Source: SAR324 cluster bacterium
GTDB taxonomy: Bacteria > SAR324 > XYD2-FULL-50-16
NCBI GenBank assembly: GCA_028282885.1
Contig: JANQGX010000028.1
Coordinates: 1-64,000, forward strand
DNA: 64,000 nt
Direction: 5' to 3'
The notes below the pieces were generated by a model. It was not told the DNA's origin. It was given only the letters and a program-made list of their open reading frames with translations, and ran no database searches. This document shows positions 36,931-46,355 of this stretch, piece by piece (the first letter of the stretch is position 1; each line of letters begins with the position of its first letter). Both the position numbers and the translations under genes were made by a program.

Positions 36931-37257
36931 TGAATATCCTCCAAAATATAATTCCAAGTGTTTCAAGAATCCCAGGATGCTCTTCCATAGAACCGGGTTC
37001 CGACTTTAAGTCGGAGCTGGTTGAAATCATGACCTGACCGGGGAAATAGGAGTTGTGAAATGGGAATAAGGTATAAGTGTCCGTTCAATCCGATCTCCGA
37101 CTAATTAGCACCTGAACGAAAGCTCAAGATGACAGTCCGAAAATCCGAAGCCCGCCACGCAAAAGGCCGGGCTCTGCCGAGTACCTTCCTACAACCACTA
37201 ACCAAAAGACACACCGGGTTGAAGTCCCATGCCCACATTCACAATTCCACAAACATC

Positions 37258-37273
37258 AGCAAATAGGATGCCA
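37258..37273 (-). promoter_or_regulatory. Sigma-54 promoter of the suyAB-tctCAB operon
   Basis: On the minus strand TGGCATCCTATTTGCT fits TGGYACRNNNNTTGCW with two mismatches and correct GG-N10-GC spacing. The leader to suyA (about 320 nt) holds a palindrome TCCGACTT-T-AAGTCGGA at about 37000 and no gene. Confidence 0.7.
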
Positions 37274-37348
37274 GTCTTTAGAAAGAATGTAATATCTTGA
37301 AAATAAAGGCAAAAACAAGCAAGGTGAAGGAGGCAGGGAGGAAATGAC

Positions 37349-37407
37349 GTGCCTAATATTAGGCACTATGACCAATTTTCGGCACACATTGGGCACGTTT
37401 TCGGCAC
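37349..37407. promoter_or_regulatory. Array of GTGCC half-sites (candidate activator binding sites)
   Basis: A perfect 18-bp palindrome (GTGCCTAAT-ATTAGGCAC, 37349-37366) is followed by GGCAC at 37381-37385, 37392-37396 and 37403-37407, the last three exactly 11 bp apart. TTTTCGGCAC is repeated at 37376 and 37398. The array sits about 80-140 bp upstream of the sigma-54 promoter, as expected for an enhancer. GTGCCTAA also occurs at 41204, just upstream of the local activator gene. Confidence 0.7.
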
Positions 37408-37755
37408 CTGATGGTCAACAGCCCATTCACTCCAGTTGTGAACAGTGATTTCGGTGGCAAAAGGGCCGTTTGCCAGATCATGGAGGTCTACTATGCGGCG
37501 AATTAACCCGGCTTCAAAGCTGGGACTTATAATCTCGTTCAGACTATTAACGGAGTTTTCATCCACTTTGAGGTTAGAGTAACTGATTACGTTTTGGTAA
37601 ACCGACTTTTTCCATGGCAATAATTATTCTGGTCGGAAATGTTCTCGTCCTGCGCAATTCGACGTCTATCCAAAGGTAATACCAAGTCTTTTCCGGTACT
37701 GCCCTTTTTTCAGATTGTTAAGCTTAAAATGCCTGCGTAAACAGATGTGATTCGG

Positions 37756-39429
37756 CTATAAACTGAGGACGGGCGTTTCCCATTGATCGACAGTGATATC
37801 GATGACCACTGGAATGTCAACTTCAGTATATCGGGACAAACAGGACTTCAGACCCTGCAGATTTTCAACCTGGTGTCCGATTGCTCCAAATCCTTTCGCA
37901 ACAGTTGCAAAATCCACATGGGAGAAGTCCGATGAGATGTACCGTTCATTATAGTCCTGCTTTTGGATGTGTTTTATCCATCCCAGGATGCTGTTATTGA
38001 AAACGATGGTAAGGACCGGGAGCTTCAGTCTGCTCATCACTTCCAACTCCTGGACGGAGTAGGCAAAACCACCATCACCGGCGAGATGGATGATCCTTTT
38101 TTTGTCCGGTGAGGCCAGGGCTGCCCCAATGGCTGCCGGAGCCCCCCAACCCAGGCTGGCCAGACCCCTTGGGGCAATGATGCTCTGGGACGCATCTCTT
38201 ACTTCAAGATAAGCGGAAGCCCATCCGCTTGCCAGACTGGCATCACAGACAACAAGATCATCCCTGGTGATGTTTTGATTGAGAACATCCATCACTACCT
38301 GGGGTTTTAAAGAAGATGTGCCGTTCATTGAAGGGCCGGTCTGGTCCTGGTACCAGTTTTCAAGATCCTTTTTGTGTTGCGGAAAATCCCAATTTGATTT
38401 TCCGGGGTCTTTATCAAGGTAATTCAATATGCCCTTCAAACCCTGGGCTGCATCTGCCAATATAGGGACTGATGCCGGATAGTTACGTCCGATCTCTTCC
38501 GGATCCACATCCAGATGAATAATGGGCTTGTTTTGAGGAGGGTAATTAAAACGCAGTGTGGTGAGTTGACCTATTTTGCTGGCTATATAGAATATCAGAT
38601 CGGCCTCCTGCATCAATTTGTTTGCAACGGGATTGCCGAAGGTTCCCACAACTCCGAAAACCTGCGGATGTGTCTCGGAAATAATTCCCTTGCCTGAAAT
38701 GGTGGTCACCAGGGCTGCACCCGTTTGTTCCAGAAGGTTTTCCACCTCTTTATAGGCTCCTGCGATATGTGCTCCACCTCCGATGATCAATAGTGGTTTT
38801 TCAGCATGTTTAAGAACATCGCTAGCCTTCTTTATTTCCTCCGGAGCCGGAGCTGGATTAAATCTCGGGTAGGCAGCGCCTCGAAATGTTGCGCTTCGCT
38901 CATGGGTTATGCAGGGACCGGTTCCAATATCCACCGGTACAGAAATCACGACAGGTCCGGGTTTTCCTGTGGTGGCAATACGGAAGGCAGTGGCGACAAT
39001 TTCATCCAGGGCATCGGGGTCGGTTATTCGCACTTGCCATTTACTGATAGAAGCGAATATCTCCAGTTGTTCAATGGCTTGTGAGGCATTTCCCCTTTTT
39101 CTCCGATGTTCCCATGCCCTGGGAATATCGGAAATTATGGCAATAATCGGAATGGAAGAACAGTAGGCCTCAGCCAGGGGGGAAACCAGGTTTGTTGCAC
39201 CGGGCCCCACAGTAGCATCACAGACCCCGGTAAACTTTTTCAGGCGGGAATAAGCATCTGCTGCAAAACCGGCGCTTCTTTCATCCCGCATGAGAACATG
39301 CTCAATTTTCCCCGCCAATTTCCGAATTCCTTCATAGAGAGGCAGGGTTTGTCCACCGGGAACTCCGAAAACCCGGTCAACTCCATTTTCCACCAATAGT
39401 TCTGCCAACCTGTCACCAACCGTTTTCAT
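37756..39429 (-). CDS. ThDP-dependent enzyme, acetolactate synthase-like
   Basis: 557 aa. The cofactor-activating glutamate is in VLMRDERSAGFAADAYSR (about residue 50), and the ThDP-binding GDGG...NN motif is in LAGDGGFAYSVQELEVMSR...VFNNSILGW near 430-460. All three domains of the family are present. It lies between the suy/tct operon and the GAF-type activator on the same strand. Substrate is unknown: acetolactate synthase, sulfopyruvate or sulfoacetaldehyde chemistry, and 2-keto acid decarboxylation are all possible. It is not an obvious Xsc. No known catalytic regulatory partner (IlvH) is adjacent. Confidence 0.78.
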   Translation of the reverse strand: MKTVGDRLAELLVENGVDRVFGVPGGQTLPLYEGIRKLAGKIEHVLMRDERSAGFAADAYSRLKKFTGVCDATVGPGATNLVSPLAEAYCSSIPIIAIISDIPRAWEHRRKRGNASQAIEQLEIFASISKWQVRITDPDALDEIVATAFRIATTGKPGPVVISVPVDIGTGPCITHERSATFRGAAYPRFNPAPAPEEIKKASDVLKHAEKPLLIIGGGAHIAGAYKEVENLLEQTGAALVTTISGKGIISETHPQVFGVVGTFGNPVANKLMQEADLIFYIASKIGQLTTLRFNYPPQNKPIIHLDVDPEEIGRNYPASVPILADAAQGLKGILNYLDKDPGKSNWDFPQHKKDLENWYQDQTGPSMNGTSSLKPQVVMDVLNQNITRDDLVVCDASLASGWASAYLEVRDASQSIIAPRGLASLGWGAPAAIGAALASPDKKRIIHLAGDGGFAYSVQELEVMSRLKLPVLTIVFNNSILGWIKHIQKQDYNERYISSDFSHVDFATVAKGFGAIGHQVENLQGLKSCLSRYTEVDIPVVIDITVDQWETPVLSL

Positions 39430-39532
39430 ATTTTTTATCTCGTCTGTTTGTGTTGTTTTCTTTCCGTTGGGTCTATTATCATCTGATTGATCAAACCAGG
39501 CAAGCCGCTAAGTTGACCCTCCTGTTTATCGT

Positions 39533-41179
39533 CTATAATTGATGGGGTGCGGGACGTTTAATTCCTAGCTTTGCCATTCTGGCTTCCAGGGTTGTGGGTT
39601 TCAGGTCCAGAATCTCCGAGGCTCCGTTTTTGCCCCTGATACGCCAACGAGTTAGTTCCATCACTTCGAGGATGTGTTTTCTCTGAATCTCACCCAGAGT
39701 CATGATACCAGAAGCCACTCCCTTTTGAGTCCTGGGCAGATCAACCCTGAGAGTGGTTCCGGAGGTGATGATCATGGCTCGCTCAATCACGTTTTTTAGT
39801 TCCCTGATATTACCCGGCCAGTGGTGGTTTTTCAACATCTGCAGACTGCTATGAGATATGGACCCGATCCGTTTTCCCATCTTTTCCGAAAAACCCTTTA
39901 CAAAAAACCAGACCAGATCGGGAATATCTTCTTTACGATTTCGCAAAGGGGGAATAAGGATGGGAAACACGTTCAATCGATAGTAAAGATCCATGCGGAA
40001 TTCACCGGAGTTAACCGAATGCAACAGATCCCTGTTGGTGGCGGCAATCACCCTGACATCGGATCTAATGGTTTGATTTCCCCCCAGGCGTTCAAACTGG
40101 TTTTGTTGCAATACCCTAAGCAGTTTCGCTTGCAGTTCGGATGATAGCTCACCGATTTCATCAAGAAAGAGAGTGGATTGATCCGCCAATTCAAACCGAC
40201 CGATTCTCTTGGAATGCGCACCGGTAAAAGCTCCTTTTTCATGCCCGAATAGTTCGCTTTCAACCAGGTTTGAAGGGAGCGCAGCGCAATTGACCGTAAT
40301 CATGGTACGCATATTTCTCAGGCTTAACTTATGTATTGTCTGGGCCAGGAGCTCTTTGCCTGTTCCGGTTTCACCCATTATCAGGACCGTGGCATCGGTG
40401 TCGGCCACCTGTTCGGCTCTCTTTAAAACCTCCTTGATCGGATCGCACTGCCCCACAAAATCCTCATGGGTGTGTTGCAGCTTGAATTCTTCACGCAGGT
40501 ACGTGTTTTCTGCCTCAAGTCGATCCTTCAGGTTTTTAATCTCGGTAAAGGCCTTATGCAATTTCTGTTCGGACCGTTTACGCATCAGGGCGTTAGCGAT
40601 AACAAATCCGACTGTTTTCAAACGTTGTACAAGATTCTGGGGCCAACGGCGGCCCAGTTTCATGGCTGAAAAACTGACAAATCCCAGAAAGGATTCTCCC
40701 ACAACCAGGGGAATCAAGGCCATGGATTTGATATTGTGTTCGCGGCAGTGTGCAATCTCGTTTACAGCCTCATCCGGGAGATCGCTGAGTTTTGACATGA
40801 TAATGGTATTTTGCGCCATCAGCGTCTTTGTCAACCAGGGTTGCTGTTTGTTCAGGATCAGCTCGGGCATCTCTCGGATTCCTTTTCCCGCAAAGGCATG
40901 GGTCACCCTTAATTCGGTTTTATCCGCATTAAGCTGTGCCACAACACATCGGTCGATTTTTAAAACCTCTGCAATAGTTTTCAATCCGTCTTCAATTTTC
41001 TGGTCTATCAGATTAGCAGGGACCTCAACAAAGCGGGCCGACAGATCTGACAACATTGTTTCGAAATTTAACAGCTCTTCCACTTGATTATCCGATTCGG
41101 ACTTTGTTGATTTCACCTTTTGATCGGCGAGGGTTCCTTTAGGTTTCATGGGGCATTTGGTCGGCTTGTCGTTAATCAC
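39533..41179 (-). CDS. GAF-domain sigma-54-dependent activator
   Basis: 548 aa. A GAF sensor domain (about residues 35-200, IDRCVVAQLN...LIPLVVGESFLGFVSFSAMK), a short coiled coil (IKNLKDRLEAENTYLREEF), an AAA+ domain with GETGTGKE, GAFTGA and FLDEIGE, and a C-terminal Fis-like HTH (GKNGASEILDLKPTTLEARM). This is the FhlA/NorR-like arrangement. It probably activates the suyAB-tctCAB operon and perhaps the ThDP gene; GTGCCTAAAATAT upstream of its own start suggests autoregulation by the same site type found before suyA. Confidence 0.9.
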   Translation of the reverse strand: MINDKPTKCPMKPKGTLADQKVKSTKSESDNQVEELLNFETMLSDLSARFVEVPANLIDQKIEDGLKTIAEVLKIDRCVVAQLNADKTELRVTHAFAGKGIREMPELILNKQQPWLTKTLMAQNTIIMSKLSDLPDEAVNEIAHCREHNIKSMALIPLVVGESFLGFVSFSAMKLGRRWPQNLVQRLKTVGFVIANALMRKRSEQKLHKAFTEIKNLKDRLEAENTYLREEFKLQHTHEDFVGQCDPIKEVLKRAEQVADTDATVLIMGETGTGKELLAQTIHKLSLRNMRTMITVNCAALPSNLVESELFGHEKGAFTGAHSKRIGRFELADQSTLFLDEIGELSSELQAKLLRVLQQNQFERLGGNQTIRSDVRVIAATNRDLLHSVNSGEFRMDLYYRLNVFPILIPPLRNRKEDIPDLVWFFVKGFSEKMGKRIGSISHSSLQMLKNHHWPGNIRELKNVIERAMIITSGTTLRVDLPRTQKGVASGIMTLGEIQRKHILEVMELTRWRIRGKNGASEILDLKPTTLEARMAKLGIKRPAPHQL

Positions 41180-41974
41180 CTGGACTCCAAAATATCGTAG
41201 ATAGTGCCTAAAATATCACATCAGACTTACCTGTTCAATTGTTATCATTATTGTATCGAAAAATCTCAGGTAATTTCAAAAATCTCACTTTCAGGGGTCT
41301 GCCGGGATTGTCACTTCATCACGACATCGGATCTTAGCTGCCAACAAATCATTCTTCATAGTGGAGAATAAAATTGTATTTTGATTTGTGATGCCTCAGC
41401 GACTACCCGCATCAATGATCTGAATTCCGTAAATATCAAAGAAGTAGGATTAAAAGTCCAGGGAGACGTAATTCAAACAATAGAAATCCAAAATATTGGA
41501 ACCAGATCCAATATATTAGGTTTTATGGATTGAATCAACTGGTGTCTATCAGGAGGAGCTTGAGAAAATATCCATAAATAACAGTGAAAAAGGAGATTTC
41601 TCCTCGAAAAAACGAAGAGGCATAGATCTTGAGATAGAGCATTGATCTGAAGATAATCAGCAGGGATTCACCTGCCGGTTAAGAAGATGAGAATCATACA
41701 ATAACATAGCATTGTCCGATACACAGCCAGATCTTTACATGAGGTGCACAATACGTCCGGATTTTGATCATAACTGGCTTTGGGGTTGTCAGTGTGGGTA
41801 AGCGAATGGTTCTTTTGATGAGGTAAACTTGAGTTTTGTGGGTTTCAATTGCTTTCTGCACTGACAATCGATATGAGCACCATTTTGATGTAAATCTTGT
41901 AGTGTGCCTGTGTTAAAGGCTATTGGCACGAATTCCAGCTTGTAACTTTGGGCTGAAGAACAAGGAGAATCGTT
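41180..41974. other. 795-bp divergent intergenic region
   Basis: No convincing gene. It holds GTGCCTAAAATAT at 41204-41216, a palindrome ATATTGGA-ACCAGA-TCCAATAT at 41493-41514, a hairpin AGGAGA-TT-TCTCCT near 41590, and GTGCC/GGCAC in inverse at 41904 and 41925 close to the next gene. A possible sigma-54 element TGGCACG...AGC at 41924 has GG-GC spacing of 11 instead of 10. Confidence 0.5.
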
Positions 41975-44227
41975 ATGATACAAAATGATAATGTAGATGT
42001 TTTTCGAACTTTGACCTGGTCGGCCGGGGCTGGTTGTCACGGCGGATGCGGACAAAAATTATATGTCAAGGAAGGAAAACTGGTCATGGTTGAAGGGGAC
42101 GAGAATAACCCTTGGAATCAGGGCCGTGCTTGTCCCCGGGTGCTTGCATTGAAACAATATGTCTATCATCCGGATCGTATTACTACTCCACTCAAGCGTG
42201 TCGGGAGCAGGGGAGAAGGAAAATTCGAACCGATTTCCTGGGAAGAAGCCTTTGATACCTGTGAATCTAAAATGAGGGAGATTCGGGAAAAACATGGTGC
42301 GGAATCAGTTATTTTTGCCCAGGGAACAGGTCGGGATGTGGGCGGGCCCATCTCCTTCCTGGCTTATAATTATGGCAGTCCCAACTGGTGTCAGTTAGGC
42401 CTTTCCGGACAATCCTGCTATACACCGCGACTTGGCGCAATGAAAGCCAGCACAGGTGAGTTTGCAGTCCTGGATGCGTCACAGTTTTCCGAAAAACGAT
42501 ATGAGGATCCCGAATGGAGACCACCCAAAACAATAATAGTCTGGGGCCAGAATCCTCCCCCGACTTGTCCCGACGGTTTTTTCGGTCACTGGGTGGTGGA
42601 TTGCATGCAGCGAGGCAGCAGGATCATCTCCATTGATCCAAGGAATACCTGGATGTCCACCCGTGCCAAATACCATTTGCAATTAAGACCGGGAACCGAT
42701 GGGGCACTTGCCTTGGGTATGCTCAATATCATTATTAGAGAGGAACTTTACGATAAAGAGTTTGTGGAGAAGTGGACCTATGGCTTTGACAAGCTCAGTG
42801 AACGGGTCAAGGAGTATCCCGTGGAGAAAGTATCCAGGATCACTTGGGTGCCCGAACAGACGATTGTTGATGCTGCCCGGCTTTATGCCACCAGCAAGCC
42901 CTCTGCGATTCAATGGGGTGTTCCCATTGATATGTGCCCACAGGGAACCAGTGTTGCACAGGCGATTTCCCACTTATGGACTGTTACGGGAAATATCGAT
43001 ATTCCCGGTGGGAATGTAATAGCCCGTCCGGCATTTGGGGTGACCACTTATCCATATACAACCGAGGAACTGGTTGGGTTGTACGGTCAGGATCTGGTGG
43101 ATCGGTTGAATGAAAAGCGAATCGGATGTGATACCTATCCCATGGTCAAGGGATTCAGGGGCTGGGCCCAGCCTGATATGGCCATTGATCAAATTAACAG
43201 TGGGAAACCTTATCCTGTTACAGGAGCCTGGATTCAAACTGCAAACATCCTGGGCGGACAGGCAGCCCGTGCCAGGTTCCACTATGAGGCGCTAAAGAAG
43301 CTTGACTTTGTGGCGGTGGTTGATCTGTTCCACAACCCAACGACCATGGCCTTGGCGGATATTGTCCTTCCGGCTGCAACCTTTGCGGAAAAGGACAGTT
43401 TTCGTTCCTGGTGGGCTCCCATGGGTGTGATTCATAAAAAAATCCAGGTCGGTGAGTGCAAATCAGACTGGGAGATCAATTTCGAGATGGCTCGCAGGCT
43501 CAGTGACAAAAAACTGAAATGGAACAACCCCAAGGAATTGTTTGATGAACGTCTGTCGGTGGCGGGGACAACTTTTGACGAGATGTCTAAAAACGGCCCC
43601 TGGAAAATGCCCGAGGACGGACCCTTTAAACCTTATCGACGTCACGAAAGAGGTTTGCTGAGAAGAGATGGGAAACCCGGGTTTGAAACGGAAACAGGTA
43701 AAGTGGAGCTGTATTGCAAAGCATATGAGGGTTGGGGGTTGGATCCGCTACCCTATTACCATGAGCCGCCTCAAAGTCCTGTCAGCACTCCGGAACTGTT
43801 TGAGAAATATCCCCTGATAATGATTACCGGCGCACGATCGTCCATGTTTTTTCATTCGGAGCACCGGATGATTCCCTGGTTAAGGGAGAAAAACCCCGAT
43901 CCCTATGTCGAGGTACATCCCCGGACTGCAGAAAAATTCGGTGTCTACGATGGGGAATGGATCTATCTGGAAAATGATATGGGCAGGGTAAAACGGAAGG
44001 TCCGTATCTCACTCAGGGTTCATCCCGAAATGGTGCATACGCTGCACAGTTGGTGGATGCCTGAAGAGAAAGGAAGAGAACCTGATCTGTTCGGGGTCTG
44101 GGACTACCAGATTAACCAGTTGGTTCCGGGACCGCAGCATAGTGATTCAGGATTTGGTGGTGGTCAATATAAAACAACCCTGGTAAAAATAAGCCGAATT
44201 GATCGGCGGGAGGTGGACAATGGCTAA
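41975..44227 (+). CDS. Molybdopterin enzyme, acetylene hydratase/catechol dehydroxylase-like
   Basis: 750 aa, DMSO reductase family, with no Tat or Sec signal, so probably cytoplasmic. The N-terminus (GCHGGCGQKLYVKEGKLVMVEGD...GRACPR) supplies Cys21, Cys25 and Cys53, but the residue where a first cluster ligand is expected is Gly or Ala. The [4Fe-4S] cluster is therefore incomplete or has an unusual ligand. A likely Mo-ligand cysteine is in GQSCYTPRLGAM. PLPYYHEPPQSPVSTPELFEKYPL and the C-terminal half resemble acetylene hydratase, whose relatives include pyrogallol transhydroxylase and catechol dehydroxylases. A small ferredoxin gene overlaps its end, and a TRAP transporter follows. Substrate unknown. 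Confidence 0.82.
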   Translation: MIQNDNVDVFRTLTWSAGAGCHGGCGQKLYVKEGKLVMVEGDENNPWNQGRACPRVLALKQYVYHPDRITTPLKRVGSRGEGKFEPISWEEAFDTCESKMREIREKHGAESVIFAQGTGRDVGGPISFLAYNYGSPNWCQLGLSGQSCYTPRLGAMKASTGEFAVLDASQFSEKRYEDPEWRPPKTIIVWGQNPPPTCPDGFFGHWVVDCMQRGSRIISIDPRNTWMSTRAKYHLQLRPGTDGALALGMLNIIIREELYDKEFVEKWTYGFDKLSERVKEYPVEKVSRITWVPEQTIVDAARLYATSKPSAIQWGVPIDMCPQGTSVAQAISHLWTVTGNIDIPGGNVIARPAFGVTTYPYTTEELVGLYGQDLVDRLNEKRIGCDTYPMVKGFRGWAQPDMAIDQINSGKPYPVTGAWIQTANILGGQAARARFHYEALKKLDFVAVVDLFHNPTTMALADIVLPAATFAEKDSFRSWWAPMGVIHKKIQVGECKSDWEINFEMARRLSDKKLKWNNPKELFDERLSVAGTTFDEMSKNGPWKMPEDGPFKPYRRHERGLLRRDGKPGFETETGKVELYCKAYEGWGLDPLPYYHEPPQSPVSTPELFEKYPLIMITGARSSMFFHSEHRMIPWLREKNPDPYVEVHPRTAEKFGVYDGEWIYLENDMGRVKRKVRISLRVHPEMVHTLHSWWMPEEKGREPDLFGVWDYQINQLVPGPQHSDSGFGGGQYKTTLVKISRIDRREVDNG

Positions 44228-44552
44228 ATTTGGAATATTGGTTCATTACGATTTTTGTACCGGTTGTCAAACTTGTGCGGTAGCCTGTCAACAGGAACAT
44301 GATTTTCCCGTCGGAAAGTGCGGAGTCAAGGTTACAGAATATGTGTATGAGGCGGAAAAAAAGCCGGTGGCAATTGATTATCTTCCGTTCTTTACCGAAT
44401 TGTGTGACTTATGTATGAGGCGCTACAAAAACGGGGAAGAGCCTGCGTGTGTGAAGCATTGCCAGTCTTTCTGTATGCAGTTCGGAAAACTTGACGAATT
44501 GGTAACGGATATGGAATCAAAGAGCAGATCGGTTTTATTTACTCCGCGTTAG
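44220..44552 (+). CDS. Small [4Fe-4S] ferredoxin subunit
   Basis: 110 aa. Cysteine groups CTGCQTCAVACQ and CDLCMRRYKNGEEPACVKHCQSFC suit two cubane clusters, fewer than in PsrB. The ATG at 44220 overlaps the end of the molybdenum-enzyme gene by 8 nt and has GGAGG upstream. It should deliver electrons to that enzyme, implying a redox rather than a hydration reaction. Confidence 0.85.
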   Translation: MAKFGILVHYDFCTGCQTCAVACQQEHDFPVGKCGVKVTEYVYEAEKKPVAIDYLPFFTELCDLCMRRYKNGEEPACVKHCQSFCMQFGKLDELVTDMESKSRSVLFTPR

Positions 44553-44610
44553 GAAAGTAAGAGCGAGCTGATTTGTCCCTGTTGCATTAACGTACATTAT
44601 GGAGAATAAG

Positions 44611-45642
44611 ATGAAAAAGAGTACCTGGGTAGCCTTGTGTGTCAGCGTTAGTTTAATATTTGCTTTCTCCCTGTCAACATATGCCAAAACTTTCACCCTG
44701 AGATATGCGAATCAGAATCCGGAGCTGGGTTGGGGAACCCAGATGGCTTTTAAGCCATGGAAAGAGCGTATTGAAAAAGCTTCCGGAGGAAGAATCGTAA
44801 TCAAGGGGTATCACAGTCAAACGCTGGCCAAAGGACCCGATACCTGGAAAGCCGTAAAAAGTGGTATTGCGGATATCGGCTGGTGTTTCCATGCTTATTG
44901 GCCGGGAATGACTTCGCTTGCCGATGTTATCAGTTTACCTTCCCTGCCTTTCAGGACTTCCGAAGAGGGGAGTGCCGCTCTGTGGAAGCTCTATGAAAAG
45001 TTTCCCCAAATCCAAAAGCAGTTCTCGGATAATCATATTCTGTTGCTTTACACCACGGATCCCTACTTCCTGATCACCACCAAGAAACAGGTCAAGACCC
45101 TGGATGATATCAAGGGGTTAAAGGTCAGAATGATGGGTGGTCCCTCCACTGAAATGATGAAAAGGCTGGGAGGTGTCCCCGTGTCCGTTCCCATGCCTGG
45201 TAACTATATTGCCATGCAGAAAGGTGTGACAGACGGAATGGGTGCCCCCTGGGAAGCCACCAAATCTTTCAGGCTTTACGAAGTCGCCAAGTACTATACC
45301 CTGGACACCTCATTTCCGGTGGTATACTTCTCCATCGCCATGAATAAAAAGACCTGGGCCAAGCTGCCTCAGGACCTGAAAGATATCTTCACCAAGGAAA
45401 GCGGACTGGCTGGTGCCAAGTTCTGGGGAAGAAACTTCTTCGATACAGCTCGCGAAGCGATGATTGCGGAAGCAATTGACAAGGGTTTTGAGATGAATAT
45501 TTACCCGTTGCCTAAAAGCGAGAAAGAGAAGTGGCTGGAAGTGGCCGGAAAACCGGTCTGGGATGCCTGGTTGAAGAAGATGCAATCTGAAGGTCACCCT
45601 GAAGCCAAAGAAATTCTGGATGCCTTGCTTGATATGTTCTGA
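44611..45642 (+). CDS. dctP: TRAP transporter periplasmic binding protein
   Basis: 343 aa. A signal peptide ends near STYAK. TRAP-family DctP features include LRYANQNPELGW, FLITTKKQVKTLDDIKGLKVRMMGG (with the Arg that usually binds a carboxylate) and MQKGVTDGMGAPWEA. The start at 44611 has GGAG 6 nt upstream; ATG 44599 is less likely. It follows the ferredoxin gene by 58 nt. The ligand is probably an organic acid used by the neighbouring enzymes. Confidence 0.9.
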   Translation: MKKSTWVALCVSVSLIFAFSLSTYAKTFTLRYANQNPELGWGTQMAFKPWKERIEKASGGRIVIKGYHSQTLAKGPDTWKAVKSGIADIGWCFHAYWPGMTSLADVISLPSLPFRTSEEGSAALWKLYEKFPQIQKQFSDNHILLLYTTDPYFLITTKKQVKTLDDIKGLKVRMMGGPSTEMMKRLGGVPVSVPMPGNYIAMQKGVTDGMGAPWEATKSFRLYEVAKYYTLDTSFPVVYFSIAMNKKTWAKLPQDLKDIFTKESGLAGAKFWGRNFFDTAREAMIAEAIDKGFEMNIYPLPKSEKEKWLEVAGKPVWDAWLKKMQSEGHPEAKEILDALLDMF

Positions 45643-45656
45643 TTTTTGTAAAGTAT

Positions 45657-45682
45657 CACCCGGATTGAGCATTTGCCGGGTG
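45657..45682 (+). other. Intercistronic hairpin after dctP
   Basis: CACCCGG (45657-45663) pairs with CCGGGTG (45676-45682), in a 209-bp gap between dctP and dctQ. Such hairpins often raise the relative yield of the binding protein. Confidence 0.5.
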
Positions 45683-45851
45683 GGCAACCTCCAAACAGAT
45701 ATCCCGATTGCCGGATCTCATCAGGGTTGATTCGGCCGGGTTCGATTATTTCAACAATATGTTGCAATCCCTCTTTTGGAAACATGGAATCCAATCACAC
45801 CTTTGACAGGGTTCAATCCGAAGGATTTCCCCTTTTTTCTCAATTATTTCT

Positions 45852-46355
45852 ATGTTAGCTAAATTCAAAGATAGTATCCTCAGTCGCACAAACGCATCCC
45901 TGGTTACCGGGTTGAATTTCGTTGCTATCTGGGCGTTGGCAGGCATGATGTTTCTGACGTTTACTGATGTATTGCTGCGCTATATTTTCAACAGTCCCAT
46001 TCAGGGAGCAGCGGAAGTAATAGAATTCATGATGGCGATTGTGATTCCTTTCAGCATTGTCTATTGTGCGCAGAAAAGATCGCACATCGCCGTTGATTTC
46101 ATTGTCGACGCCTTACCGGATTCGGCTAAAAGGGCTCTGGGAGCATTTAGTGATTTTTTGATGCTGGTTCTGTTTATCTTCGTAAGCTGGCAATCCTTTC
46201 TCTATATTTTCGAGGAATTTGAATCGAATCTGACTTCCCCGGTGCTCTATATCCCGGTTTATCCCTTTGTTACTGTTCTCGCATTTGCATTTTTGGTTTT
46301 GGTACTCATTCTGATTGAAAAATTTATCAGCTCAATATTGGAGATTTTTTCGTAA
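45852..46355 (+). CDS. dctQ: TRAP transporter small membrane subunit
   Basis: 167 aa with four helices typical of DctQ (WALAGMMFLTFTDVLLRYIFN, MAIVIPFSIVYCAQKRSHIAVDFI). The stop codon overlaps the dctM start by 1 nt. Confidence 0.9.
   Translation: MLAKFKDSILSRTNASLVTGLNFVAIWALAGMMFLTFTDVLLRYIFNSPIQGAAEVIEFMMAIVIPFSIVYCAQKRSHIAVDFIVDALPDSAKRALGAFSDFLMLVLFIFVSWQSFLYIFEEFESNLTSPVLYIPVYPFVTVLAFAFLVLVLILIEKFISSILEIFS

Noticed and set aside
37366..37620. 84-codon frame on the minus strand ending near KTCPMCAENWS
   Set aside because: Its 3' end is made of the GTGCC operator repeats, it has no ribosome site and matches no family. I treat the region as regulatory.
41924..41941. Sigma-54 promoter before the gene at 41975
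   Set aside because: TGGCACG is good but the GG-GC spacing is 11 nt, and the -12 box is CAGC. Too weak to list as a promoter.
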